Shown here piece by piece: positions 16,486 to 24,979 of a stretch of 64,000 nt of DNA. The notes beneath the pieces were generated by a model, which made no database searches, was not told the DNA's origin, and was given only the letters and a program-made list of their open reading frames with translations. How positions within the stretch are numbered: position 1 is the stretch's first letter; each line of letters opens with the position of its first letter. Made by a program: the position numbers and the translations under genes. The stretch comes from JAZKFT01 sp039925965. GTDB taxonomy: Bacteria > Bacteroidota > Bacteroidia > Chitinophagales > Chitinophagaceae. Location of the stretch: positions 1 through 64,000 of the forward strand of contig JBDSXW010000029.1 of NCBI GenBank assembly GCA_039925965.1. The letters are read 5' to 3'.

Positions 16486-17202
16486 TTATCCTTTCTTATT
16501 CACATCCGAGGCTCCGGTGCTTTTCACGTCCTTTACGGTGGGATCGCCCTTGTAGTTGATATCGCTGGATCCGCTGGCTTCTGCTTTCAGTTGTTTGTTT
16601 ACGGTAATGTTTACATCAGAGGATCCGGTAGCATGCACGTCGCAGTTCTCGGTAACCAGGCCGAACCCTTTGATATCGCTGCTGCCGCTTACCTCAATAT
16701 TTGCATTGGTGGCCTTTCCACTTATTACAAAATCGCTGCTGCCACTGCCCTTTAAACGTAGGTTCTGCGAATTAACTACTCCCTTAAAATCGCTGGCGCC
16801 GCTGATATCTATTGACAAGTCGCTAGCATTAATGATACCTTCTGCAAAGATATCCGAGGCGCCGGAAGCCTTGAGCTTATTGAGTGTTTTAACAGACACA
16901 TATGCCTTCATATTTTTAGCCCCCCAATCGCTGATGCCGCTACCCTTGTACGCAATGTAAAGCGTTCCGTTTTTTACCTCTGTAACAATGGAGCCTGTGT
17001 TAGTTTTTTCCTTTGCGCTTACCACCACCGCATCTTCCGAACCCATTGACAAGTACAGATCGATAGCGCTGGAAACCTCGATGTTAGTAAAGGCGCCGAC
17101 ATTTCTTACTTCAGCATTGGCATCATAAACAGTTTTTTGGGCGTTGGTAGTTTGGAGGGTAAAAGCTGCGCCCAGCAAGAGTATCAACTTAGGAATAGTC
17201 AT
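16486..17202 (-). CDS. Exported DUF2807 (head GIN) beta-helix protein
   Basis: Protein of 238 residues with a signal peptide (MTIPKLILLLGAAFTLQTTNAQ). After an N-terminal domain (NVGAFTNIEVSSAIDLYLS), at least seven repeats carry the turn S/T-G-A/S-S-D (KASGASDI, DISGASDF, KGSGSSDF, EVSGSSDI, HATGSSDV, EASGSSDI, KSTGASDV). They are spaced about 15-22 residues apart, as in a right-handed beta-helix. The architecture is that of putative auto-transporter-adhesin head GIN proteins, which in Bacteroidota are exported and of unknown function. It is a single gene, divergent from the riboswitch-controlled receptor. Confidence 0.88.
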   Translation of the reverse strand: MTIPKLILLLGAAFTLQTTNAQKTVYDANAEVRNVGAFTNIEVSSAIDLYLSMGSEDAVVVSAKEKTNTGSIVTEVKNGTLYIAYKGSGISDWGAKNMKAYVSVKTLNKLKASGASDIFAEGIINASDLSIDISGASDFKGVVNSQNLRLKGSGSSDFVISGKATNANIEVSGSSDIKGFGLVTENCDVHATGSSDVNITVNKQLKAEASGSSDINYKGDPTVKDVKSTGASDVNKKG

Positions 17203-17310
17203 TTTAAAAATCGTTTGGGTTAGTACGACACCCTTGGTAGAAATGTTACAGGCCTCATAAAAATTTTGGCTATATGAACGAACCGATTGTAGATTTGCAT
17301 TTCAAAATAT

Positions 17311-17387
17311 TTACCCGGGGTGTTCCGCAAGGGACTGAGAAATACCCGTAGAACCTGATCAGGATAATGCCTGCGAAGGGATGGTAA
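17311..17387 (+). ncRNA. TPP riboswitch (THI element)
   Basis: The conserved aptamer parts are in the right order: CGGGGTGTT, GGACTGAGAAATACCC, GAACCTGATCAGGATAATG and CCTGCGAAGGGA. The outer stem P1 pairs TTACC (17311-17315) with GGTAA (17383-17387). The ATG of the receptor gene is 66 nt downstream. Binding of thiamine pyrophosphate should repress this gene. The expression platform cannot be settled by eye. Confidence 0.95.
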
Positions 17388-17453
17388 GGAGCCTTTCCGT
17401 GTTCCCCTTTCCTGTTCGTTTGCATAAGTATGGTCGTAAAACCTATAAAACTT

Positions 17454-19823
17454 ATGAAACAGTTTTTCAGTCTTTTAGTGTTAAGTGCCGTGGCATGGTC
17501 TGCCAGTAGTCAAAGTTTCAGAGCCGATGTGCTTGATGCTACAACCGGCAAACCAGTGGAGGCAGCTACGGTCGTCGTAACCGGCAAGGGCGTTGTAGTA
17601 ACCAGCGACGATGGTAGTTTTTCCCTTGCTGGCAAAAACTACCAGGGCAGCCTCGCCCTTCGCATTTCGGCTACGGGCTACGAGCCCAAAGACACGTCTG
17701 TACAAGCTTCCGGGGCCAGCATCCACATTTACCTGACACCACAGGCGCTGCTACTGCAACCTGTAGAGGTGAACGCCATCCGTGCCGGTGAAAGATCTCC
17801 TTTTGCAAAAACAAATCTCAACAAGGCTTTCATTGAGAAAAACAATTTTGGCCAGGACCTGCCCTTTATCCTGAACCAAACGCCCAACGTGGTGGTCAAC
17901 AGCGATGCCGGCAATGGTATCGGCTACACTGGCATCCGTATCCGCGGCAGTGACGCCACCCGCATTAACATGACCATCAACGGCATCCCCTACAACGATG
18001 CAGAGAGCCAGGGCACTTATTTTGTGGATCTGCCCGATTTTGCCTCTTCCGTTTCGTCCATCCAAATCCAGAGGGGGGTGGGTACCAGCAGCAATGGCGC
18101 CGGGGCTTTTGGTGCCAGCATGAACTTTAGCACCAACGACTACAACGATAAATCATATGTTGAACTCAACAACAGTTATGGGTCTTTCAACAGTTGGAAA
18201 AACACTGTGAAAATGGGCACAGGCCTCCTGGGAAAGCATTTCACTTTTGACGGCCGGTTCTCCAATATCAGCAGCGACGGATTTATAGACCGGGCAAAAA
18301 CCAAACTACAGTCTGGCTATATGAGCACAGCCTATTGGGGTAAAAAAACTGCGATCCGCTTCAATGCGATTATCGGAAAGGAAAAAACCTACCAGGCCTG
18401 GAATGGTATCCCTGAAAGCGACCTGCTGACCAACCGTACCGGAAATAGTGCCGGTACGGAAAAAGCAGGCGACCCTTACGACAATGAAACAGATAATTAC
18501 TGGCAAAATCATTTCCAGCTTTTCTGGAACCAGGAGCTCAGCAGCAACTGGAAATTCAACACGGCATTCTTTTTTACACCCGGCTATGGCTACTACGAAC
18601 AATATAAGGCCGATCAACAACTCATCAACTACGGCCTGCAACCTGTTACCGTGGGCAATACCTCCTATACCCATACCGACCTTGTAAGAAGGCTTTGGCT
18701 GGACACTGATTTTTTTGGACAGATCTTTTCCTTTCAGCAAAAAAAAGACAAGCAGCAGTTTACAATCGGCGGTGGCTGGAACCGCACGAATGGCCGCCAC
18801 TATGGCGAAGTGATTACAAGTAAGGTATTGCCATCGCTGTACACGAACTATTACGACCAGTTGGCATATAAAACAGACGTAAATATCTATGCAAAATGGC
18901 AACAGCAACTCTGCAGGGATTGGGAGCTATTTGCCGACCTGCAGTACCGTTACGTAGACTACAAGATCAATGGTTTTACAAACAACCCGGATGTTACTGT
19001 AAATAAAAAATACGGGTTTGTAAATCCGAAGATCGGGGCCAGCTTCCGCCACGATAACTGGAGCGGTTTTATCAGTTACGCGATGGCTAATAAAGAGCCA
19101 AACCGCGACGATTTTGAAGCAGGCATCACCCAGCAGCCCAAACGGGAACAGCTGCACGATTTTGAATTAAATGGCAAAAGGACCAATGTGATAGATGGCC
19201 TGGATCTCGCTGCTACAATGTATTATATGCAATATAAAGACCAATTGGTACTCACTGGAAAGATCAACGATGTAGGTGCTTACACCCGCTCGAATATCCC
19301 GAATAGCTTCCGCGCCGGAATAGAGCTGGAAGCGAATTACCGGGCTTCTAACTGGAATGCCGCGTACAGCATTTCACTCAGCAAAAACAGGATCAAAAAC
19401 TTTACAGAATACGTGGATGACTATGACAATGGCGGCCAGCAAATTATCGGGCACGGCAATACCGACATTTCTTTTGCACCGTCGATCGTACAGAATATCA
19501 CTGTAAATGTATTACCTGTTAAAGACCTTGAATTGAGTTGGCTGGGCAAACATGTGGGCAAACAATTTTTAGACAACACCAGCAGTGAAAGCAGGAGCCT
19601 TGACGCGTTCGTGGTAAATGATTTACGGGCTGCATATACCCTCCATCCCAAATGGCTGAAAGAAGCGAGGCTGGCTTTTCAATTGAACAATTTGTTTGAT
19701 GTGAAGTATGAGCCCAATGGCTATACTTTTAGCTATATCAGCGGCGGCAGCTACCTGTATGAGAATTACTATTTCCCGATGGCGGGCAGGAATTTTATGG
19801 TGGCGCTGAATATTAAACTGTAG
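17454..19823 (+). CDS. TonB-dependent receptor, probable thiamine uptake
   Basis: Outer-membrane transporter of 789 residues. The ATG at 17454 gives a good signal peptide (MKQFFSLLVLSAVAWSASSQ); an in-frame ATG at 17430 adds eight residues. Residues about 22-105 form a carboxypeptidase-regulatory-like fold, about 115-225 the plug (NQTPNVVVNSDAGNGIGYTG, then RGVGTSSNGAGAFG), and the rest a 22-strand-type barrel ending NFMVALNIKL with a terminal aromatic-rich strand. It lacks the SusC length and features. The TPP riboswitch directly upstream indicates a substrate of the thiamine pathway (thiamine or a precursor), as known for riboswitch-linked receptors in Bacteroides. No inner-membrane partner (PnuT) or thiamine pyrophosphokinase is adjacent. 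Confidence 0.88.
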   Translation: MKQFFSLLVLSAVAWSASSQSFRADVLDATTGKPVEAATVVVTGKGVVVTSDDGSFSLAGKNYQGSLALRISATGYEPKDTSVQASGASIHIYLTPQALLLQPVEVNAIRAGERSPFAKTNLNKAFIEKNNFGQDLPFILNQTPNVVVNSDAGNGIGYTGIRIRGSDATRINMTINGIPYNDAESQGTYFVDLPDFASSVSSIQIQRGVGTSSNGAGAFGASMNFSTNDYNDKSYVELNNSYGSFNSWKNTVKMGTGLLGKHFTFDGRFSNISSDGFIDRAKTKLQSGYMSTAYWGKKTAIRFNAIIGKEKTYQAWNGIPESDLLTNRTGNSAGTEKAGDPYDNETDNYWQNHFQLFWNQELSSNWKFNTAFFFTPGYGYYEQYKADQQLINYGLQPVTVGNTSYTHTDLVRRLWLDTDFFGQIFSFQQKKDKQQFTIGGGWNRTNGRHYGEVITSKVLPSLYTNYYDQLAYKTDVNIYAKWQQQLCRDWELFADLQYRYVDYKINGFTNNPDVTVNKKYGFVNPKIGASFRHDNWSGFISYAMANKEPNRDDFEAGITQQPKREQLHDFELNGKRTNVIDGLDLAATMYYMQYKDQLVLTGKINDVGAYTRSNIPNSFRAGIELEANYRASNWNAAYSISLSKNRIKNFTEYVDDYDNGGQQIIGHGNTDISFAPSIVQNITVNVLPVKDLELSWLGKHVGKQFLDNTSSESRSLDAFVVNDLRAAYTLHPKWLKEARLAFQLNNLFDVKYEPNGYTFSYISGGSYLYENYYFPMAGRNFMVALNIKL

Positions 19824-19840
19824 GTGCAGAATAACTTTTT

Positions 19841-19872
19841 AAAAGGCGACGCTTTTGGGGTCGCCTTTTTTT
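19841..19872 (+). terminator. Intrinsic terminator of the receptor gene
   Basis: AAAAGGCGAC, then a loop, then GTCGCC and seven T, 18 nt after the stop codon. Confidence 0.85.
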
Positions 19873-19887
19873 ACTGAAAGTGCCACG

Positions 19888-19941
19888 GTTGCCAACCCTG
19901 TTTCGGGACCCGGAACCTTTAGAGGGTTCCGGGCTGGTAAC
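19888..19941. repeat. Imperfect long palindrome (possible dispersed element)
   Basis: Inner stem CCCGGAACC/GGTTCCGGG with a 7-nt loop. The outer arms GTTGCCAACCC and GGGCTGGTAAC pair with two mismatches. A frame through it would encode FRDPEPLEGSG and run to 20173; I reject it as a gene. The rest of the 19873-20182 gap shows nothing I can name. Confidence 0.6.
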
Positions 19942-20182
19942 CTTTCAAGTTAAGACACTGCATATAAATTGCACCGATCTACGCTCAATGGCCCGAGGAG
20001 AGAATTGTATTACAAGCGAACGCAGGCAACTGGAACTCAGCTATGCCTTTGAAAACAATTGTTCGGTCAGATTTCTTTACTTCGCCTTCGATACCTGGTC
20101 AGCCTTCCATCCCAAAACGGATGATGCCTTATTTGGCAAAATCTGGGGAGCAGCTTATTCGTTAAACAAATAAACGCCGCTG

Positions 20183-20638
20183 TTGATACAAATTATTCCA
20201 TACCAGTCCGAATACCAACCACATTTTAAAGCCCTGAACCTGGAGTGGCTGGAAAAATACAACCTCACTGAGGAAGCGGATCTAAAAGTATTAAATGACC
20301 CGGACGGGACGATTCTCGCCGGGGGCGGCGTTATTTTCCTGGCTAAAAGTGGAGCGGGCATCCTGGGCACTGCGGCCCTGATTCATGAACACGATGCCAT
20401 ATACGAACTGGCGAAAATGGCCGTTCGGCCCGATATGCGGGGCCATGGCATCAGCAAATTATTACTCGAAGCCTGCCTTGCAGCAGCCAGGCAGCTGCGG
20501 GCCAGTCAACTGATCTTATTTTCCAACAGCCAGTTAAAAACAGCCCTGGGCCTGTATGAAAAATACGGCTTCCGGTGCGTAAAAGTAAAGAATTCCCCCT
20601 TTGAAACCGCTGATATAAAAATGGAACTGGCTTTGTGA
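20183..20638 (+). CDS. GNAT family N-acetyltransferase
   Basis: Protein of 151 residues, the size of a single GNAT domain that moves acetyl from acetyl-CoA to an amine. Motif A is visible as AVRPDMRGHGISKLLLEACL (R-x-x-G-x-G/A pyrophosphate loop). Motif B follows as NSQLKTALGLYEKYGF, and the terminal strand ends in MELAL. The start codon is TTG at 20183 because no ATG lies in frame before the first conserved strand (QIIPYQSEYQPHF). The substrate is unknown. Confidence 0.82.
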   Translation: MIQIIPYQSEYQPHFKALNLEWLEKYNLTEEADLKVLNDPDGTILAGGGVIFLAKSGAGILGTAALIHEHDAIYELAKMAVRPDMRGHGISKLLLEACLAAARQLRASQLILFSNSQLKTALGLYEKYGFRCVKVKNSPFETADIKMELAL

Positions 20639-20811
20639 TTTTATTGATACAATGCTGTTTCATGAACCTTACATTTGCGTCGCGTAAATTGCTTATTGGG
20701 TGATTTATCATTAAGTCAATGACTTATTGCCGTAATGACAACGAAGAACATTTACGATTTCATCCGTAGCAGCAAGACTGCATGTGGCTTTGGAACCAAA
20801 AAAATATACCT

Positions 20812-21576
20812 ATGGCAAAAACCATTATTTCAGTAAAAGACCTCGCCAAAAACTATGGTGAATTTGAAGCTGTCAAAGGCATCAGTTTCGACGTGTATGA
20901 AGGAGAGATCTTTGGGCTGCTGGGTCCGAATGGTGCGGGGAAAAGTACATCACTGGAGATCATAGAAACCCTGCGGCAAAAAACTTCCGGTAAAGTAATG
21001 GTAGATGGCATTGACCTGGACGAATCGCCCAATGCCATTAAAAAGATCATCGGCGTGCAGTTGCAAACCAGCGGTTTTTATCCCAGCCTTACACTTACTG
21101 AACTGATCCGCATGTTTGCCGGCCTGTACCAGGAACCGATAGACCCGATGGCACTGCTGGATACTGTGAATCTTCGGGATAAAGCCAAAGCAAAATTTAA
21201 AGAACTGAGCGGCGGACAGAAACAGCGTTTTTCAATTGCCACTACCCTGATCAATCAACCTAAAATCATTTTTCTGGATGAGCCCACCACCGGGCTGGAT
21301 CCGCAGGCAAGGCGCAACCTTTGGGACCTGATCAAAGAAATTCGCAGTAAGGGCACCACCGTAATCATCACCACCCACTACATGGACGAAGCGGAAGTAC
21401 TTTGCGACCGGGTAGCGATTATCGATAGCGGCAAGATCATTGCGATTGATTCACCGGACCAACTGATCGATAACCTGATCGCTACCGGATTTCAGCGTGT
21501 AAAAGAAACCAAGGCCGCCAACCTCGAGGATGTATTCATTACCATGACCGGCCATGAACTTCGGGCCGGAGCGTAG
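20812..21576 (+). CDS. ABC transporter ATP-binding protein (ABC-2/CcmA type), orphan
   Basis: ATPase subunit of 254 residues. Walker A GPNGAGKST is at 38-46, the signature LSGGQKQR at 132-139, Walker B IIFLDE at 152-157 and the switch His in TTHYMDEAE at 189. The start at 20812 matches family N-termini (ISVKDLAKNYGEFEAVKGISF). It resembles NBDs of drug or ABC-2-type exporters. No permease gene lies on either side, which is unusual because these NBDs normally sit next to their membrane partner. The partner may be elsewhere. Heptamer repeats follow the stop codon. Confidence 0.9.
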   Translation: MAKTIISVKDLAKNYGEFEAVKGISFDVYEGEIFGLLGPNGAGKSTSLEIIETLRQKTSGKVMVDGIDLDESPNAIKKIIGVQLQTSGFYPSLTLTELIRMFAGLYQEPIDPMALLDTVNLRDKAKAKFKELSGGQKQRFSIATTLINQPKIIFLDEPTTGLDPQARRNLWDLIKEIRSKGTTVIITTHYMDEAEVLCDRVAIIDSGKIIAIDSPDQLIDNLIATGFQRVKETKAANLEDVFITMTGHELRAGA

Positions 21577-21580
21577 CGGG

Positions 21581-21622
21581 ATTTTAGATTTTAGACAAAA
21601 GATTTTAGACAAAAGATTTTAG
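21581..21622. repeat. ATTTTAG/ACAAAAG heptamer array
   Basis: Six 7-bp units: ATTTTAG twice, ACAAAAG, ATTTTAG, ACAAAAG, ATTTTAG. The array starts 4 nt after the stop codon of the ABC ATPase gene. Confidence 0.85.
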
Positions 21623-21720
21623 ATCTGGTCAAGTTCTTAAAGGATTTTCTTTCAACAGACTAATGTCCAATTGACTTACAACCACTCGCCATGAATTATT
21701 AATCATCAACATAAAAAACA

Positions 21721-22446
21721 ATGTTCAAAACAATCATTTTAAGTTCATTACTGGTTCCATGTTTCGTAATGGCGCAACCGGGGAAAAAGAACCCCGCCAA
21801 GACTCCCACCAAAATTCCTATGGCGGTGAAATCGTCAACGCCTTCGCCGTTGAAAACCACCCTCGACAGTTTTAGTTATGCTATTGGTACCAATATAGGT
21901 TTCAACCTGAAACAGTCTGGTATCGACAAGATCAATAGTGCGATGATCGTAAAGGCATTCGACGATGTAATGAAAGGCAGGCAACCGTTGATGGATATGC
22001 AGACATCCAACGGTGTTGTGAACGCCTATTTTGCACCAATTGCTGCAAAAAAAGCGAAAGCGCTCAAGGAACCGGGTGAAAAATTCCTGGCTGAAAATAA
22101 AAAACGTCCGGGTATTATTTCCTTGCCGAACGGCCTGCAATACGAAATTCTTAAAGCTGGCAACGGGCCAAAGCCTGTTGACAGTAATAGCGTAAAAGTC
22201 GATTACTCCGGCACTTTTACCGATGGTAAGCCTTTTGACAGCTCTATCGGAAAAGCACCCTACGAAGTAAATATGATGGGTGGGGTCATCAAGGGCTGGC
22301 TCGAAATTCTCAAACTGATGCCGGTGGGCAGCAAGTGGAAAGTATACATTCCTTCTGATCTTGCTTATGGCGATCAGGGCAGGGATGGCATTCCTCCGGG
22401 CAGCGTTCTCGTTTTTGAACTGGACTTGATTTCGATTTCGAAATAA
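21721..22446 (+). CDS. Exported FKBP-type peptidyl-prolyl isomerase with N-terminal dimer domain
   Basis: Protein of 241 residues with a signal peptide (MFKTIILSSLLVPCFVMAQ), a Lys/Pro-rich linker, an FKBP_N helical dimerisation region (DSFSYAIGTNIGFNLKQSGIDKI to about residue 120), and a FKBP catalytic domain from about 140. Characteristic FKBP blocks are VDYSGTFTDGKPFDSS, VIKGWLEILKLMPVGSKW and IPSDLAYGDQG. It is predicted to be periplasmic, helping proline isomerisation and folding of envelope proteins, like FkpA or Mip. A cytoplasmic-type FKBP gene follows. Confidence 0.92.
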   Translation: MFKTIILSSLLVPCFVMAQPGKKNPAKTPTKIPMAVKSSTPSPLKTTLDSFSYAIGTNIGFNLKQSGIDKINSAMIVKAFDDVMKGRQPLMDMQTSNGVVNAYFAPIAAKKAKALKEPGEKFLAENKKRPGIISLPNGLQYEILKAGNGPKPVDSNSVKVDYSGTFTDGKPFDSSIGKAPYEVNMMGGVIKGWLEILKLMPVGSKWKVYIPSDLAYGDQGRDGIPPGSVLVFELDLISISK

Positions 22447-22449
22447 TAC

Positions 22450-22484
22450 AGTTTAGGGTTTATGGTTTAGAGTTTAGGGTTCCT
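22450..22484. repeat. GGTTTAG heptamer array (5 units)
   Basis: AGTTTAG, GGTTTAT, GGTTTAG, AGTTTAG and GGTTCCT follow the FKBP stop codon. The complementary type TAAACAC, TAAACCT, CTAAACC stands at 22551-22571, so the two can pair as a long hairpin. Confidence 0.85.
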
Positions 22485-22550
22485 TGGTCGGATTTGGTTA
22501 ACGGGTTAATTCCAGGTTTTCATTTCAAACTTTTAGAACATCTGAACCCC

Positions 22551-22620
22551 TAAACACTAAACCTCTAAACCACCATCGAACAATCAACCAATCAACTAAT
22601 TAACTAATCAACTAATCAAC
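22551..22620. repeat. TAAACCT heptamers followed by CAATCAAC octamers
   Basis: Three heptamers (22551-22571), then five octamers from 22581: CAATCAAC twice, TAATTAAC, TAATCAAC twice. The array ends 7 nt before the ATG of the next gene. The octamers are the same family as those at 14888-14934. Confidence 0.85.
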
Positions 22621-22627
22621 CAATACC

Positions 22628-23059
22628 ATGAGTTTATTCGACAGGTTGCAGGGCAACAGCAGGGAGAAATTAGATGCCGAAATCGAAAAAGGCAAAGCGT
22701 TCCTCGCAAAAAATAAAGAGAGACCCGAAGTAACAGAAACCGCCAGCGGTTTGCAATACGAAGTGCTGGTAGAAGGAACAGGTCCCAAGCCCGGCCCTAC
22801 CACAAAAGTGACTACGCATTATCATGGCACTACTATCGATGGAAATGTCTTCGACAGCAGCGTACAACGTGGACAACCACTGAGTTTTGGCCTGAACCAG
22901 GTAATTCCAGGTTGGACAGAAGGACTACAGTTAATGCCAGTCGGCAGTAAGTACCGTTTATTTATTCCCCACAACCTTGCCTATGGCGAGAGAGGTGCAG
23001 GCGGTTCGATCCCTGGCGGCGCCGCATTGATCTTTGATGTGGAATTGATCTCGATTTAA
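22628..23059 (+). CDS. Cytoplasmic-type FKBP peptidyl-prolyl isomerase
   Basis: Protein of 143 residues without a signal peptide. A short helical lead (SLFDRLQGNSREKLDAEIEK) precedes a canonical FKBP domain: KVTTHYHGTTIDGNVFDSS, VIPGWTEGLQLMPVGSKYRL, and IPHNLAYGERGAGGSIPGGA in the flap. It catalyses cis-trans isomerisation of X-Pro bonds. Domain details are close to the FKBP domain of the preceding gene, so it may be a duplication that lost the export and dimer parts, or FklB-like. It is cotranscribed or independently expressed behind the octamer array. Confidence 0.92.
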   Translation: MSLFDRLQGNSREKLDAEIEKGKAFLAKNKERPEVTETASGLQYEVLVEGTGPKPGPTTKVTTHYHGTTIDGNVFDSSVQRGQPLSFGLNQVIPGWTEGLQLMPVGSKYRLFIPHNLAYGERGAGGSIPGGAALIFDVELISI

Positions 23060-23060
23060 G

Positions 23061-23133
23061 TAATTAGGTAATGTGCTAATTAGCCAATGAGCCAAGGAAA
23101 TGTGGAGACGTTACATCAGACATCGGACATCAA
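23061..23133. repeat. TAATTAGC octamers and ACATCAG heptamers
   Basis: After the FKBP stop codon come octamers TAATTAGG, TAATGTGC, TAATTAGC and CAATGAGC (23061-23092). Three heptamers ACATCAG, ACATCGG and ACATCAA follow (23113-23133), 14 nt before the next ATG. Confidence 0.75.
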
Positions 23134-23147
23134 AAAATAAATAACTC

Positions 23148-23675
23148 ATGTCTACAGACTTACGCTACCCAATCGGCCAGTACGAGCCGCAGGAATACAG
23201 CGAGCGGCAGAAGCACCGGTGGCTTTTTGACCTGCAGCAATTGCCATTTTTGGTAGAAGATGCGGTGGTAAATTTAGATGAGGCACAACTTTATACGCCA
23301 TACCGGGACGGTGGCTGGACCGTGCACCAACTGGTACACCATATTGCCGACAGCCATATCAATGCCCTCTGCCGGATGAAGCTGACCCTTACCGAGGATA
23401 ACCCCACCGTGAAGGCCTACGAGGAACAGCTTTGGGCAGAACTGAACGACACAAAAGTGTTGCCCATCAATGTATCAATGACCCTGCTTCATGCGCTGCA
23501 CCTGCGGATGTATGCGTTGATGACGGCGGTAATGGATGAGCAATGGAACCGCACTTATATTCATTCCGCTACCGGCCAGCAACAAACGCTTTGGTACCTG
23601 CTGGGTCTGTATGCGTGGCATGGCAACCACCATGTGGCGCATATTACTTCGTTGAGAGCGAGGATGGGGTGGTAA
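23148..23675 (+). CDS. YfiT-like DinB-fold metalloprotein (putative bacillithiol transferase)
   Basis: Protein of 175 residues, one DinB_2 four-helix bundle. The metal site is visible as LVHHIADSH in helix 2 (His near 63-68) and WHGNHHVAHI near the C-terminus (about 155-164). The N-terminal DLRYPIGQYEPQEYS matches the YfiT subgroup. Family members use a divalent metal and bacillithiol for conjugation, or act as hydrolases; the substrate is open. Whether this organism makes bacillithiol cannot be seen here. Confidence 0.85.
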   Translation: MSTDLRYPIGQYEPQEYSERQKHRWLFDLQQLPFLVEDAVVNLDEAQLYTPYRDGGWTVHQLVHHIADSHINALCRMKLTLTEDNPTVKAYEEQLWAELNDTKVLPINVSMTLLHALHLRMYALMTAVMDEQWNRTYIHSATGQQQTLWYLLGLYAWHGNHHVAHITSLRARMGW

Positions 23676-23678
23676 AGC

Positions 23679-23794
23679 CTCCTAAATCCTCCAAAGGAGG
23701 ACTTTAGAACCGTGCTTCTTTTGCAATTGGTAAATTGAAAAAGGAGGATGACTCCTGAATCCCCAAACGAGGACTTAGGAATCGTGTTTTTTTT
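23679..23794. repeat. Two direct copies of a 43-44 bp element
   Basis: Copy 1 (23679-23722) starts CTCCTAAATCCTCCAAAGGA and copy 2 (23752-23794) starts CTCCTGAATCCCCAAACGAG. Both continue GGACTT, then GAAcCGTG or GAAtCGTG, and end in a T-rich tract. They agree at about 33 of 43 positions. The CCTCC-AAA-GGAGG core is palindromic. Confidence 0.75.
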
Positions 23795-23848
23795 ATAGTG
23801 TAGTTATATTGAACTGCAACTTCAAAACTTGAGACACATGTTGCGCAG

Positions 23849-23893
23849 GGGCACCCTTCTCCAACCGGAGAAGGGCCGGGGATGAGGCCCCCG
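23849..23893. repeat. Dispersed palindrome, inverted copy of the element at 1-38
   Basis: GGCACCCTTCTCC, loop AACC, GGAGAAGGGCCGGGGATGAG: the reverse complement of the element at the window start apart from the loop bases. No gene is supported in the 23676-24070 gap; a long minus frame through it is an artefact. Confidence 0.8.
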
Positions 23894-24070
23894 GTTGGAT
23901 ATATCACAGGCGTCGACGGAAGAGATCGCTGTGCATATCTTCCAGCTCCCCAGCAATTTTGTCCCACAGTATTACCACTGTTGAACGGAGCGTCGCCAAT
24001 GCCGATCCATAGTAGCGCAAAAGCTGGTCTCCAAAGAACCATTTAATTTCAAAGCACAAGTAATACCACC

Positions 24071-24631
24071 ATGAGCGAACTCAAAGCCTGGCAACAAGTC
24101 TCCTCTGAATACCTGGTGCAGGAAACCTGGTTTAAACTGAGGAAAGACCAGGTGATGAAAAGCAACGGCCAGGTAATGCCTGCCTATTACGTGCTGGAAT
24201 ATAGCAACTGGGCCTCAGTGTTTCCGGTAACCACCGATGGTAAAGTGATATTGGTTAGGCAGTACCGTTATGGTATTGAACAATGGAGTATGGAGGTTCC
24301 CGGCGGCATTATGGATCCCGGCGAAACCGACCCGATGGAAGCTGCCAAACGGGAACTATTGGAAGAAACCGGGTACTCCTGCAAAGAGATCATCCAAACG
24401 GCCGTGGTGGCACCCAACCCGGCCACAAGCAATAACCTGATGTATTGTTTCCTGGCGACTGGCTGCGAACGGACACACCAGCAGGAATTTGATGAACACG
24501 AAGAACTGGAAGTGCTACTGGTAGGCCTGGATGAACTCAAGCAGATGCTGCGGGAAAATAAGATCCTGCAGTCGCTTCATGTAACAGTAATCCTTTATGC
24601 TTTGGAAAAACTGGGTGTAATAAAATGGTAG
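24071..24631 (+). CDS. Nudix hydrolase, ADP-ribose pyrophosphatase-like
   Basis: Protein of 186 residues. The full Nudix box spans residues 78-101, starting GGIMDPGETDPMEAAKRELL and ending EETG (G-x5-E-x7-R-E-x2-E-E-x-G), which binds divalent metal for pyrophosphate cleavage. The preceding QYRYGIEQWSMEVPGG block and the later VVAPNPATSNNLMYCFLA resemble the ADP-ribose pyrophosphatase (NudF) subgroup, which converts ADP-ribose to AMP and ribose 5-phosphate. Substrate specificity is inferred from these blocks only. It is a single gene. Confidence 0.9.
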   Translation: MSELKAWQQVSSEYLVQETWFKLRKDQVMKSNGQVMPAYYVLEYSNWASVFPVTTDGKVILVRQYRYGIEQWSMEVPGGIMDPGETDPMEAAKRELLEETGYSCKEIIQTAVVAPNPATSNNLMYCFLATGCERTHQQEFDEHEELEVLLVGLDELKQMLRENKILQSLHVTVILYALEKLGVIKW

Positions 24632-24979
24632 TTGGTTAAAATAACGCATCCCGCGGCACCATCCAAAGTAGGTTTCAAAGCATTGCCTTGTATAGCGACT
24701 CCCCGGTTACCCTGTCTATTTATCAATTAAAGTGAGGTGCCACACATGTGCACATAAAATTTATCCAATAGAATCAAGCGTCGTAAAAGTAATGCCTATG
24801 TTCATAAAAGGTTAATCAACTTTTTAACAAACTGGCATGATTTTCTCTGAAATAACAACCAAATCCAGTAACCATGAAAACCGGTTGTTTACACCGATAG
24901 CGGTCATTCGCTGGTACCATTATTTTATAAACACCTGAGCATTCATCGTATAATCATTTAAACTACCTGATCCTTAGTA
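24632..24979. other. Intergenic stretch
   Basis: No gene is found. A 10-bp palindrome ATGTGCACAT (24746-24755) is the only symmetrical site noticed. The stretch leads to a small membrane-protein frame at 24980. Confidence 0.4.

Noticed and set aside
19880..20173. 97-codon plus frame
   Set aside because: It begins in a nested palindrome; composition and lack of a start signal argue against a gene.
23704..24042. 112-codon minus frame
   Set aside because: It passes through two dispersed repeat elements and shows no protein-like features outside them.
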